From contig CAZJPD010000039.1 in the NCBI GenBank assembly GCA_964547795.1, positions 1 to 7,276 on the forward strand: DNA of 7,276 nucleotides, in the 5' to 3' direction. Position 1 is the stretch's first letter, and the number at the start of each line of letters is the position of its first letter. Source of the stretch: CAZJPD01 sp964547795. GTDB taxonomy: Bacteria; Pseudomonadota; Alphaproteobacteria; Rickettsiales; Midichloriaceae. The translations under genes were made by a program, and so were the position numbers. The notes below the pieces were generated by a model. The model searched no databases. It was not told where the DNA came from and worked only from the letters and a program-made list of their open reading frames with translations. Positions 1-6,707 of the stretch are shown here, in pieces.

Positions 1-403
1 AATGATTTTACAGCCTCATTAGTCACTACTAATGCAAATTTGCCAATTTTCTTAAAAAATTCACTAATTTTCTTCTTACTGTTGTTATTCTTTGGCAGTG
101 AATCGTATATTTTTAGCAATAATGTTATGAAGCAATCTACGTCACAATCATTCTGCCAAGCATTATAGGTAATATATAAATCTTTTTTATTTCTATGTTT
201 TCCCACAAAATTATAGATGAAAAATGTTTTACCCCTCCCCACGGGGCATTTATAGCAATGGTATGACTATACTCATTGTGTACAGCATTTATAATACATG
301 AATTATTTTCTATTAACGATTCTAATTGTTTTTCGAAAATACTATACTCATCATCTGTATATAAGTTTTCTTTCATATTATTCAATGTGTTCTGCAATGT
401 CAT
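1..403 (-). pseudogene. KAP-family P-loop NTPase, N-terminal part, frameshifted in Walker A, runs off the left edge
   Basis: The start is ATG 403-401. AAGGA at 413-409 sits five bases upstream, making this a better start than the upstream ATG at 481. The first 56 codons read to INAPWG (codons ending at 236). The frame then shifts by one base inside GGGGAGGGG (240-232). From 233 the other frame gives GKTFF, then a YNAWQND segment typical of KAP NTPases, and stays open for 77 codons to position 1. Restored, the loop is APWGxGKT, the usual KAP Walker A form. KAP NTPases are ATPases, often membrane-anchored; their substrates are mostly unknown, and some act in phage defence. The left edge removes the Walker B and any membrane helices. 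The gene overlaps the mutS 3' end by 26 bases in another frame, so translational coupling is likely. As written, the shifted frame ends in a stop near 137 after about 88 residues. A sequencing error in the G run is a real alternative. The family call is moderately firm and the function is open. Confidence 0.72.
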
Positions 404-2870
404 GATTTTCCTTCTTATCACTTTTTTCACTAATTTGTAAAGCTTTATTTTTTTCAAAATTATGCAACACTTTTTTGGCAATATTTATAACATCATCTGG
501 TAAACCTACAAGCTGTGCTACATGTACTCCATATGAGCTATCAGCAATACCTGATACTATTTTGTGCATAAAAATTATTTCCTTGTTCCACTCCCTAATC
601 TCCATAGTATAAGTAGCGATCTTTGCTAAGTGCTTTTTTAGCTGAGTTAATTCATGGTAATGTGTTACAAACAAAGTTCTGCAGTTGATTTTATCATGCA
701 GATATTCCAGCACTGCCCATGCAATAGCAATACCATCGTGAGTGGATGTTCCCCTGCCAATTTCATCCAATATCACTAAGGATTTTTGCGTGGTGTTATT
801 AAGTATATAAGCGGTTTCTATCATCTCAACCATAAAGGTAGACTCGCCTTTTGCAAGATTATCAGCTGCCCCTATCCTGCTAAATATTTTATCCACTACT
901 CCTAAGTTTACTCTTCTTGCCGGAACATAACTACCGATTTGTGCAAGAATGCAAATCAAGGCATTCTGTCTTAAGAACGTACTTTTTCCTGCCATGTTTG
1001 GTCCTGTTATCAACCAAACCCTTTCTCTCTCACTAATGTTGCATGAATTTGGGATAAATTCTTTCTTTTGAAAATGCTCAACGACGGGATGTCTGCCCTC
1101 TTCTATCTCAAACTTATCACTATCGTCAATATATGGTTTTATATATTTCTTTTCATCTGCCAATTCCGCAAGTGAGCTGTATAGGTCTAAGTTTGCAATA
1201 CTGGTTACTACAAGGCTAATTTCATCAAAGCAATTTTTTACTTCATCGCATAACTTTTTAAAAATCTCCTTTTCTATACTTGTAATCTTATCTACACAAT
1301 TTAAGAGTGCATTTTCTAGCTCTTTTAATTCATCCGTGAAATATCTCACAGAATTACCTAAAGTTTGTTTGTGGATAAAAAAATCCTTATCCATCTTAGT
1401 GGCATTCATGCTTGTAACTTCAACGAAATATCCAAATATGTTATTTTTAGATATTTTTAAATTTTGTATCCCTGTCTTTTCCCTATATTTATTTCTAATA
1501 TGGGAAATTTTTTGATGTGAATTGTTTTTTACATCATATAGTACCTTAAGATGTTGATTATAGTTTGTCCTGATAGGACTTTCACCTTCGCCAATTTCTT
1601 CAGTTGGAACTAAAGCATTTTCTAGCTCTGCAATGAGTTTGGAATAACCAAAGATTTGAGATACTAATGCATTTATTCCACTCGTTAATTTGATTTCTTT
1701 TACTCTGAATAACTCACTTATCATAGTAGCTATTTTTAAGCCGTTCTTAGTGGTATTTAAATCCTTAAAATTTGCCTTGTTTGTAAATATCTTTGACAAT
1801 GCTCTTTGAACATCAGGGAAATACTTAAGATATTTTCTCAAATGCATTCTTAACTCCCTTGCATTATAAAAGAAATCTACGCATTCAAGCCTTTTGTTAA
1901 TAGCAATTACATTGCATAACGGCGAGCTAATGCGTGTTTTTAATAATCGTCCTCCAGCTGATGTGATCGTCTTGTCTATGGTGTTTAATAGCGTAAATTT
2001 CTTGTTCTCAGTACTATTTTCCAGCTCCAAATTTCTCCTAGTAGCTCCGTCAATCTCCATGAAAATTTTTCTATCAATATTTCTTAATACATTCAGTTTA
2101 GGGATATTGTTCTTCTGAGTATGAATAATATACTCTATTAAAACACCTACTACTATGATCTGTACTTGGCTGAAATTACCTAGCCCCTGAATAGAAGCGA
2201 CCTTGTAGTATTCTTGTATTCTCTTGCAACAACTCTGATAATCGAAAATATTATTGCTTCTTGAAGTAAAGTTCGCTTGTATACTGAGAAACTCGGAAGC
2301 ATGCTTCTGAGAAATGATGATTTCCTTAGGGTTTAACCTTGATATTTCATTTTTGATATTGATTTTGTTGCAGTTACTTACATAAAACTCCCCCGTAGTT
2401 AATTCAATCCATGCAACAGCATAATTGCTTTTGTATTCAGCTACTGCCATCAGTTAGTTTGGACTTTTTGGATCAAGCAGATTATCTTCCATCAATGTGC
2501 CGGGCGTGATGATTTGAACCACCTCTCGCTTTACAACAGCTTTATATCCTCTTTTCTTTGCTTCTTCAGGAGATTCCAGTTGCTCACAAATAGCGATACT
2601 ATATCCATTCTTGAGCAACTTATTGATATAATGCGTTACACTATGATATGGTACTCCACACATGGGAATATCATCGCCAGATTGCACTCCACGTTTAGTC
2701 AATACTATATCCAATATTTTTGATGCTATTTTGGCATCTTCAAAAAATAATTCGTAAAAATCACCTAACCTATAAAACAACAGATAATCCTTATGAGTAG
2801 ACTTTATACTTAGATATTGTTGCATCATGAGAGTAAGATTACTTCCTGAAAATGAGCTATTTAATGACAT
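378..2870 (-). pseudogene. mutS: DNA mismatch repair protein MutS, interrupted by one in-frame TAA
   Basis: MutS binds mispaired or looped bases and uses ATP to recruit MutL. Two ORFs lie in the same frame: 2870-2454 (138 aa) and 2450-378 (690 aa), split only by TAA at 2456-2454 and one Leu codon. Together they give about 830 positions, close to E. coli MutS (853) but with a short C-terminal tail. The first part is the mismatch-recognition domain, with the F-x-E motif in GDFYELF (residues 36-42). The second part, in its own numbering, has the connector and lever domains (with ATRRNLEL near 136-143), Walker A GPNMAGKST at 483-491, Walker B and signature LDEIGRGTST at 561-570, and the THYHEL histidine loop near 596-601. 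The stop follows DPKSPN, where homologues usually continue N-Y-L, so a Tyr codon probably became TAA. No strong ribosome binding site precedes ATG 2870. obg lies 152 bases upstream and the KAP gene overlaps the 3' end. Family certain; loss of function depends on whether the TAA is real. Confidence 0.93.
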
Positions 2871-2925
2871 CTTCTTTTGTATAGTTATGAATGGAAATTA
2901 AATCCGCATCCATCATTTCTACAAT

Positions 2926-2941
2926 AAAAAAAATTTTTTTT
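2926..2941. repeat. A8T8 perfect palindrome between obg and mutS
   Basis: Eight A followed by eight T make a 16-base perfect inverted repeat in the gap between obg and mutS. It reads the same on both strands. A-tracts of this kind bend DNA. It has no loop and no GC stem, so it is not a standard terminator. It may simply reflect base composition. Confidence 0.5.
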
Positions 2942-2958
2942 AAATGGAATTATGCTAT

Positions 2959-2964
2959 ATTATA
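2959..2964 (-). promoter_or_regulatory. Candidate -10 element upstream of mutS
   Basis: A perfect TATAAT lies on the minus strand, 89 bases upstream of the mutS ATG, in the 152-base gap after obg. No convincing -35 hexamer stands at 16-18 bases; the nearest similar one (CTGACT, 2982-2977) is only 12 bases away. In DNA this AT-rich a chance match is likely. It would give mutS a promoter separate from obg. Confidence 0.25.
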
Positions 2965-3022
2965 AAGTTATAAAGTAGTCAGGCTTTGTATTTATTACTA
3001 TCATTTTGAATCGTATACTAAA

Positions 3023-4033
3023 CTATCTGTATAATTTGTCCTTAATTTTAGCAGGTACAGCAGAACTAAAAAGGCTTTGCTTTCCTTCTTCCAGCCCCTT
3101 TTTTGTCATCCCAGAATAGGGAATCACCTTTTTTTTAGTATGCGATTCAAGTTGCTGTTTTCTTTTTAACACTTCCTCTTGTTTGAGTAAGTCTATTTTA
3201 GATAGCATTATTATCTCATCTTTTTCTATTAAATTTCCAAAATTCTTTAATTCTTTTCTGATTATTTCATAATCTTTAATGATATTTTTACTAGTTATAT
3301 CGATAATATGCAGAAGTAATTGACATCTTTCCAGGTGTTTTAAAAACTGTATGCCAAGTCCCTGCCCCAGACTTGCACCCTCAATTAAACCAGGAATATC
3401 AGCAATGGTCAATTCTCTATGCCCATAGTACACTACACCTAATTGTGGTTTTAATGTAGTGAACGGGTAGTCTGCAATCTTCGGTTTGGCTGAAGTAATT
3501 CTGGATAAAAATGTTGATTTACCTGCATTAGGTAATCCAAGCAAACCAACATTAGAAAGCAGTTTTAAATTTAACCATATCCACATTTCATCTCCCTTTT
3601 GTCCTTCAGTAAACTTTCTAGGAGCTTGGTTTTTTGAGGATTTGAAATTACTATTTCCCAGACCACCTTTGCCACTCTTTATCAATACCTCTTCTTGATC
3701 TGGATGATCTATATCATATAAAATATACCTTTTGTCTTCAGATAAAACCTGTGTTCCGAGAGGAACTTCTATGATTAAATCTTCTCCTGATTTACCAGTT
3801 CTATTTGCACCTTCTCCATTTTTACCACTTGAAGCTTTAAAGTGTTGCTTATATCTAAAATCAATCAATGTGTTGAGGCTAGGTGTAGCTTTTAAAATAA
3901 TAGAACCGCCTTTCCCTCCATTACCACCATCTGGACCACCAAACTCTACATACTTTTCTTTTCTGAAGCTTGTAATGCCATTACCGCCATCACCAGCCTT
4001 TACATAAATTTTTGCTTCATCTATAAAGTGCAT
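3023..4033 (-). CDS. obgE: GTPase Obg/CgtA, ribosome assembly factor
   Basis: This is an essential GTPase that binds the large ribosomal subunit late in assembly and links it to growth and stress responses; it acts in the cytoplasm. It is 336 aa, the usual size for the short alphaproteobacterial form without the extra C-terminal OCT domain. The glycine-rich Obg fold fills residues 1-158 (for example AGDGGNG 13-19, GGPDGGNGGKGG 32-43, SGKGGLGN 120-127). The G domain follows: G1 GLPNAGKST 166-174, G2 YPFTT 189-193, G3 DIPG 212-215, and G4 as SKID 278-281 in place of NKxD. G5 is weak (YSGM 306-309, then KKGL). The start ATG 4033-4031 opens directly into MHFIDEAKIYVKAGDGGNG, as in homologues, and AAGG stands three bases upstream inside the end of the preceding gene. 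That gene stops six bases upstream, so the two are probably co-transcribed. The rplU-rpmA genes that often precede obg are absent here. This is the only unbroken gene of the minus-strand group. Confidence 0.97.
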   Translation of the reverse strand: MHFIDEAKIYVKAGDGGNGITSFRKEKYVEFGGPDGGNGGKGGSIILKATPSLNTLIDFRYKQHFKASSGKNGEGANRTGKSGEDLIIEVPLGTQVLSEDKRYILYDIDHPDQEEVLIKSGKGGLGNSNFKSSKNQAPRKFTEGQKGDEMWIWLNLKLLSNVGLLGLPNAGKSTFLSRITSAKPKIADYPFTTLKPQLGVVYYGHRELTIADIPGLIEGASLGQGLGIQFLKHLERCQLLLHIIDITSKNIIKDYEIIRKELKNFGNLIEKDEIIMLSKIDLLKQEEVLKRKQQLESHTKKKVIPYSGMTKKGLEEGKQSLFSSAVPAKIKDKLYR

Positions 4034-4039
4034 AGACCT

Positions 4040-4598
4040 TTATAGGTATTTATTTTCGAGATATTTTAAGGCTTCCTTCAATCCTGATAAACTATAATAA
4101 TCAATTGCAAGATTGTCTTTATCCTTATAACTTTTAATAACAAAATGATCGCTCATACTTTTTACAAATAGATTTATCAAATACGTATCTTGAGAACTAT
4201 CATACGTAATAGCATAGTTTTGAGATATGCTTTTTAAGGCTATCTTCTTATTGTCTATATTGATGCTCACAGGATAATTAGTCGCTATTTCGTACCCTAC
4301 ATAGACTGTGATAGTAAATCTTTTTTTATCCAAATAATTTATATTTACGTAAGGTATCCCCCCTCTCTTCCTGATATAGCCTTGTTTTTACTGGATTTGA
4401 GTATGTATAACAGATTTTTTTGTTACCTTTTTTCTCAATATATGCTATCCAATTGCCTGCGTTCCTTTGTTCCTTTTTTATGTCCTTTGCCTCAGCAAAG
4501 CTAATAAAGTATAAGGACAGGAAGTAAAGAAAGATATTAAAAATAAAATAAAATCTCATGTTTAAGTTTAGTTCAGCAATTAGCAATAAATATCTCAT
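4040..4598 (-). pseudogene. IalB-like (invasion-associated locus B family) exported protein, frameshifted in a G6 run
   Basis: Two minus-strand frames together make one protein. The first (4598 or 4559 down to the stop at 4326) has a signal peptide ending SFAEA, then GNWIAYIEKKGNKKICYTYS, like the IalB start with its Trp and first Cys. The second, open from about 4366 to the stop at 4042-4040, has PYVNINYLDKKR, VYVGYEIA and a YSLSGLKEAL tail near the C-terminus that matches the family ending. They join if the G6 run at 4363-4358 had five G; the gene would then be 185 codons plus stop, a normal length. IalB-family proteins are exported small proteins of alphaproteobacteria; Bartonella IalB is linked to red-cell invasion, but most members have no known role. 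ATG 4598 is favoured because AGGA stands five bases upstream; ATG 4559 gives a more compact signal peptide but has no such site. Its stop is six bases before obg. Family assignment comes from recalled motifs. Confidence 0.75.
4487..4515 (+). promoter_or_regulatory. Candidate sigma-70 promoter for the carboxypeptidase gene
   Basis: TTGCCT (4487-4492), a 17-base spacer and TATAAG (4510-4515) match the consensus at 4/6 and 5/6 positions with ideal spacing. Transcription would start near 4522 and give a leader of about 36 bases. The site lies inside the signal-peptide region of the IalB-like gene on the other strand, so the two transcripts would be antisense over their 5' ends. Confidence 0.42.
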
Positions 4599-5730
4599 AT
4601 CCATCCTTTTTGTAATTCATACAATAATTTTGGTTTTAGCTCAAGATAACATTTTTCCAACATATTTTGATACCAAAGCTAAATATGCGTATTTGGTGGA
4701 TTACAATAGCGGTGAGGTATTATTTGACAAAAACGGAAATATTCAGATGACACCCTCGTCCATGACAAAAACGATGACAACGTATATCATTTTTGATCAG
4801 CTAAAAAAAGGAGCATTACAATTATCAGATAAATTGACTATCAGTAAAAACGCTGCAAAAAAAGGTGGCTCAAAGATGTTTATAAAAACCAACCAAAAAA
4901 TTTCAATTGATGAACTACTAAAAGGAGCAATTGTCTTATCTGGAAATGATGCATGTATTGCTTTAGCAGAGGGTCTATCTGGTAGTGAGTCTGCTTTTGT
5001 AAAAAGAATGAATGCTGAAGCAAAAAAATTGGGATTAAACAATACGATTTTTAAAAATAGTACAGGTTGGTCGGATGAAGGGCATGTGATGACTGCAAAG
5101 GATTTATCTGTACTTTCATCAAAACTAATTAGTGAATTCCCTGAATACTATTATTATCACGCTATCAAAGAGTATTCTTTCAATAAGATAAAGCAAAGTA
5201 ACAGAAATATGTTAATTGGTTTTGTGGGAATTGACGGGATAAAAACTGGCAAAACTGATATTGGTGGTTATGGAATAGTAGCTAGTGCAGAAAGAAATGG
5301 AAGGAGACTGATCTCTGTCGTTAATGGATTAACAAGTGAAAAAGAAAGAAATGAGGAGACAACAAAGCTGCTTGATTATGGCTTTAAAAATTTTAAGAAC
5401 ATCATTTTATTTCAGGACAACAAAGAAGTAACGAAAGGTTGTGTAATTTATGGAGATATGGATGAAATTCCTTTAAATGTTAAAGAAAGCATTGTGATAA
5501 CAGTGCCTTATGGATACGATCAGATCAAGGATTTATTACTTATGGCAGAATTAAAAGAGCCTCTCGAAGCACCTTTAAAAAGGGGAGATGCTGTGGGTAT
5601 GCTGAAAATCATGACAAATAAAGAAAAGCTTTTAATTAAAAAAGTTGACCTAGTAGTAGGCAAAGATGTGAAAAAATCATGGATAATAAAAAGAATTTTT
5701 CAGAGCATAAAATATTTTTTTACTCTCTAA
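4558..5730 (+). CDS. dacA: D-alanyl-D-alanine carboxypeptidase, peptidase S11 (PBP5/6 type)
   Basis: This is a low-molecular-weight penicillin-binding protein that removes the terminal D-Ala from peptidoglycan pentapeptides in the periplasm and so limits cross-linking. It is 390 aa, normal for the family. A signal peptide fills residues 1-29 (hydrophobic stretch about 13-28, likely cut near LVLA-QD). The three active-site motifs are all present: SxxK as S68-M-T-K71, SGN 128-130 within SGNDACIALAEG, and KTG 229-231 in GIKTGKTDIGGYGIVASA. A beta-rich C-terminal domain follows. The end (about 373-390, KSWIIKRIFQSIKYFF) is basic and aromatic, like the amphipathic membrane anchor of PBP5. ATG 4558 has no clear Shine-Dalgarno site, but it is the only start that keeps the signal peptide, since TAA closes the frame just upstream (4549-4551). 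It overlaps the 5' end of the divergent IalB-like gene. An intact copy implies that the cell makes at least some peptidoglycan. The symbol dacA or dacF cannot be separated here. Confidence 0.95.
   Translation: MFKFSSAISNKYLISILFVIHTIILVLAQDNIFPTYFDTKAKYAYLVDYNSGEVLFDKNGNIQMTPSSMTKTMTTYIIFDQLKKGALQLSDKLTISKNAAKKGGSKMFIKTNQKISIDELLKGAIVLSGNDACIALAEGLSGSESAFVKRMNAEAKKLGLNNTIFKNSTGWSDEGHVMTAKDLSVLSSKLISEFPEYYYYHAIKEYSFNKIKQSNRNMLIGFVGIDGIKTGKTDIGGYGIVASAERNGRRLISVVNGLTSEKERNEETTKLLDYGFKNFKNIILFQDNKEVTKGCVIYGDMDEIPLNVKESIVITVPYGYDQIKDLLLMAELKEPLEAPLKRGDAVGMLKIMTNKEKLLIKKVDLVVGKDVKKSWIIKRIFQSIKYFFTL
4604..4607 (-). promoter_or_regulatory. Ribosome binding site that favours the 4598 start of the IalB-like gene
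   Basis: AGGA on the minus strand within AAAAAGGA ends five bases before ATG 4598-4596. This is ideal spacing, while the ATG at 4604 would overlap the site and the ATG at 4559 has nothing similar upstream. Using this start, the coding region overlaps the divergent carboxypeptidase gene by 41 bases. Confidence 0.5.
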
Positions 5731-5754
5731 TCAACTCTTTTTTATGTATAAACC

Positions 5755-5813
5755 TTAACTCTTTCTGCTATATTATATAATAGCATTGTATTTAGTTAAA
5801 TTTTAGATATATT
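5755..5813 (+). promoter_or_regulatory. Candidate promoter(s) of the tRNA-Gly/tRNA-Ala unit
   Basis: Two overlapping options exist in the gap after the carboxypeptidase gene. One is TTAACT (5755-5760), 15 bases, then a perfect TATAAT (5776-5781). The other is TTGTAT (5786-5791), 16 bases, then TATATT (5808-5813), which would start transcription about 13 bases before the tRNA. Neither has both a good -35 and ideal spacing, and the DNA is very AT-rich. No terminator hairpin separates this gap from the upstream gene, so read-through is also possible. Confidence 0.35.
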
Positions 5814-5832
5814 TGCTTTTGTTTAACTAAGG

Positions 5833-5907
5833 GCGGGCGTAGCTCAGTGGTAGAGTACAACCTTGCCAAGGTTGGGGTCGAGGGTTCGACTCCCTTCGCC
5901 CGCTCCA
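5833..5907 (+). tRNA. tRNA-Gly, anticodon GCC
   Basis: The cloverleaf folds fully. The acceptor GCGGGCG (5833-5839) pairs with CGCCCGC (5897-5903), with discriminator T5904 and an encoded CCA at 5905-5907. The D stem is GCTC/GAGT. The anticodon stem CAACC/GGTTG encloses the loop TTGCCAA with anticodon GCC at 5865-5867, which reads GGC and GGU glycine codons. The T loop is TTCGACT. It lies four bases upstream of tRNA-Ala and was probably cut from the same transcript. Confidence 0.96.
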
Positions 5908-5911
5908 GTAC

Positions 5912-5987
5912 GGGGGCATAGCTCAGTCGGTAGAGCATCTGCTTTGCAAGCAGAAGGTTAGCGGTTCGACCCCGCTTGCCTCCACCA
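5912..5987 (+). tRNA. tRNA-Ala, anticodon TGC
   Basis: The acceptor GGGGGCA (5912-5918) pairs with TGCCTCC (5977-5983) and includes the G3-U70 wobble pair that alanyl-tRNA synthetase recognises. The discriminator is A5984 and CCA is encoded at 5985-5987. The anticodon stem TCTGC/GCAGA holds the loop TTTGCAA with anticodon TGC at 5945-5947. The T arm is AGCGG/CCGCT around TTCGACC. The gene lies four bases after tRNA-Gly, and its transcript probably ends at the terminator near 6115. Confidence 0.97.
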
Positions 5988-6031
5988 CCTTTTTAAGCAG
6001 GATATAGAAGATTGAATAAGAAAGCAAAAAC

Positions 6032-6056
6032 AGGTGGGGACGCTTTGGGGCCACCT
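6032..6056 (+). other. GC-rich hairpin in the tRNA trailer
   Basis: AGGTGG (6032-6037) pairs with CCACCT (6051-6056) around a 13-base G-rich loop. It is a sharp GC island in AT-rich DNA, between tRNA-Ala and the terminator. There is no T run, so it is not a terminator itself. AGGTGG could also pair with CCACCT at 5985-5990, the encoded CCA and the next bases, so it might affect 3' processing of tRNA-Ala. It matches no RNA family I recognise. Confidence 0.45.
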
Positions 6057-6086
6057 TAAATAGAAAATAGGATAATTATCAAGAGG

Positions 6087-6115
6087 ATACTAATGTGAAA
6101 AATTAGTATTTTTTT
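6087..6115 (+). terminator. Rho-independent terminator of the tRNA unit
   Basis: ATACTAAT (6087-6094) and ATTAGTAT (6102-6109) form a perfect eight-pair stem with a seven-base loop, followed by an unbroken T run to 6115. The T run is on the plus strand only, so it stops transcripts coming from the tRNA genes. The stem is AT-rich, as is usual in such genomes. The stop codon of the minus-strand fragment at 6233-6114 falls inside the T run. Confidence 0.8.
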
Positions 6116-6233
6116 AGTGAAAATCACTGAGCAATTTTACTTGAGAGTTGATAGTTTTATTTGATAATGCTTTTTTCACAAAGCTATCGTGTATATTTCT
6201 GTTGCTTTTGTTGTTTTGACTTTTCTTTGTCAT
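6114..6233 (-). pseudogene. Probable N-terminal fragment of an Rpn/PD-(D/E)XK transposase-like nuclease
   Basis: A 39-codon ORF starts at ATG 6233 with AAGGA directly upstream. It is basic at first (MTKKSQNNKSN), then reads IHDSFVKKALSNKTI, which resembles the conserved HDxFFKxxxxNxxxA opening of Rpn-family recombination-promoting nucleases, common mobile proteins in Rickettsiales. After about 28 residues the likeness ends and the frame stops in the T run of the tRNA terminator. The rest of the roughly 300-residue protein and its catalytic residues are absent, and no other frame nearby continues it. It is most likely a truncated relic. The match rests on one short motif and could be chance. 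Confidence 0.4.
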
Positions 6234-6264
6234 TTCCTTATTCTTTAGATTATCTGATTTCTAT

Positions 6265-6351
6265 TCATGCCCTATTCTTCCTTCCCAAATGATAGCCTAT
6301 AAAGAAGCATACCAAAGCAATCAATGCACCATAAAGAACAGCTACTAGCAT
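6265..6351 (-). CDS. Small ORF, single-span membrane peptide of 28 aa
   Basis: The ORF ATG 6351 to TGA 6265 encodes a 28-residue peptide beginning MLVAVLYGALIALVCFFIG and ending HLGRKNRA. It has one clear hydrophobic span (about 2-20) and a basic C-terminal tail, so it would sit in the inner membrane with the tail in the cytoplasm. GAAAG lies a few bases upstream as a weak ribosome binding site. It lies among decayed fragments on the same strand, so it may be the surviving end of a larger gene. I do not recognise a family, and a chance ORF is possible, though the ordered hydrophobic-then-basic layout is not what random AT-rich DNA usually gives. Confidence 0.35.
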   Translation of the reverse strand: MLVAVLYGALIALVCFFIGYHLGRKNRA

Positions 6352-6364
6352 TACTTTCTATTTA

Positions 6365-6448
6365 CTACTTACTATTCCCATTTACAACGTCTTTGAACTC
6401 TTTCTCTACAGTAAATCTCACCTTTCTTTGTGCTGATACTTTTGGTGA
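6365..6448 (-). pseudogene. Coding remnant, basic fragment of unknown family
   Basis: A 27-codon open stretch reads SPKVSAQRKVRF, then TVEKEFKDVVNGNSK and a TAG stop at 6367-6365. It has no start codon and is closed upstream by two adjacent stops (TAA at 6451-6449, then TGA). The mixed, charged composition looks more like real protein than the Ile/Lys/Phe-rich noise of other frames. It ends 14 bases before the small membrane ORF. No family recognised. Confidence 0.25.
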
Positions 6449-6465
6449 TTATCAAAAATTTAACC

Positions 6466-6662
6466 CTAGATATTACCTTGATTACTCCATTCTATAAATT
6501 CACCCATATTAAATACACCTATTAACTTTTTGTCTATTTGCGATTTTAGCCATTTTTTAGCTTTTTCTTTATAGCCTTCCCCATCAAGAATAAGTGTAAT
6601 CTATATAATCCCATATTACAGTGCATACTTTCGTAGCCTTGCTCTATTGAATCCCAAATATG
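6466..6662 (-). pseudogene. Decayed gene of unknown family, at least one frameshift and one stop
   Basis: Two minus-strand frames look like one former protein. The first, from 6662, reads HIWDSIEQGYESM and then CNMGLYRLHL; a TAG at 6665-6663 separates it from an earlier open piece (KYRYQDRDVYFQSH) next to the N gap. The second, 6600-6466, reads ILDGEGYKEKAKKWLKSQ, then DKKLIGVFNMGEFIEW and a TAG stop. A one-base shift near 6590 would join RLHL to ILDG. The acidic D-G-E and the layout faintly recall restriction-type nucleases, but no motif is complete and I cannot name the family. The N gap at 6708-6717 hides the link to the remnant on its other side. Confidence 0.35.
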
Positions 6663-6707
6663 CTAATGACTCTGAAAATATACATCTCTATCTTGGTATC
6701 TATATTT

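Noticed and set aside
404..481. Upstream ATG 481 as the KAP start
   Set aside because: It adds a Lys-rich stretch read out of the mutS end, and ATG 403 has a well-placed AAGGA.
1894..2118. Plus-strand ORF opposite mutS (also 2514-2723, 3486-3698 and minus 4797-5042)
   Set aside because: These lie wholly inside well-supported genes on the other strand and have no motif of their own.
2855..2916. Short leader-peptide ORF from ATG 2916 overlapping the mutS start
   Set aside because: About 19 codons with no ribosome site, no attenuator hairpin and no regulatory codon pattern; chance is sufficient.
3732..4007. Plus-strand ORF of 91 aa opposite obg
   Set aside because: It is a Pro/Ser-rich antisense reading of the glycine-rich Obg domain; obg is clearly the real gene.
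4040..4333. An independent 97-residue gene starting at TTG 4333
   Set aside because: The same frame is open upstream and continues the IalB-like protein across the G6 run, so this is the second half of a frameshifted gene.
5985..6058. CCACCTT repeated at 5985 and 6051 as attachment-site direct repeats
   Set aside because: Seven bases is too short, and the flanks do not match the tRNA 3' end. The second copy is explained by the hairpin.
6087..6115. Terminator acting on both strands
   Set aside because: The minus strand has no T run after the stem, so only plus-strand termination is supported.
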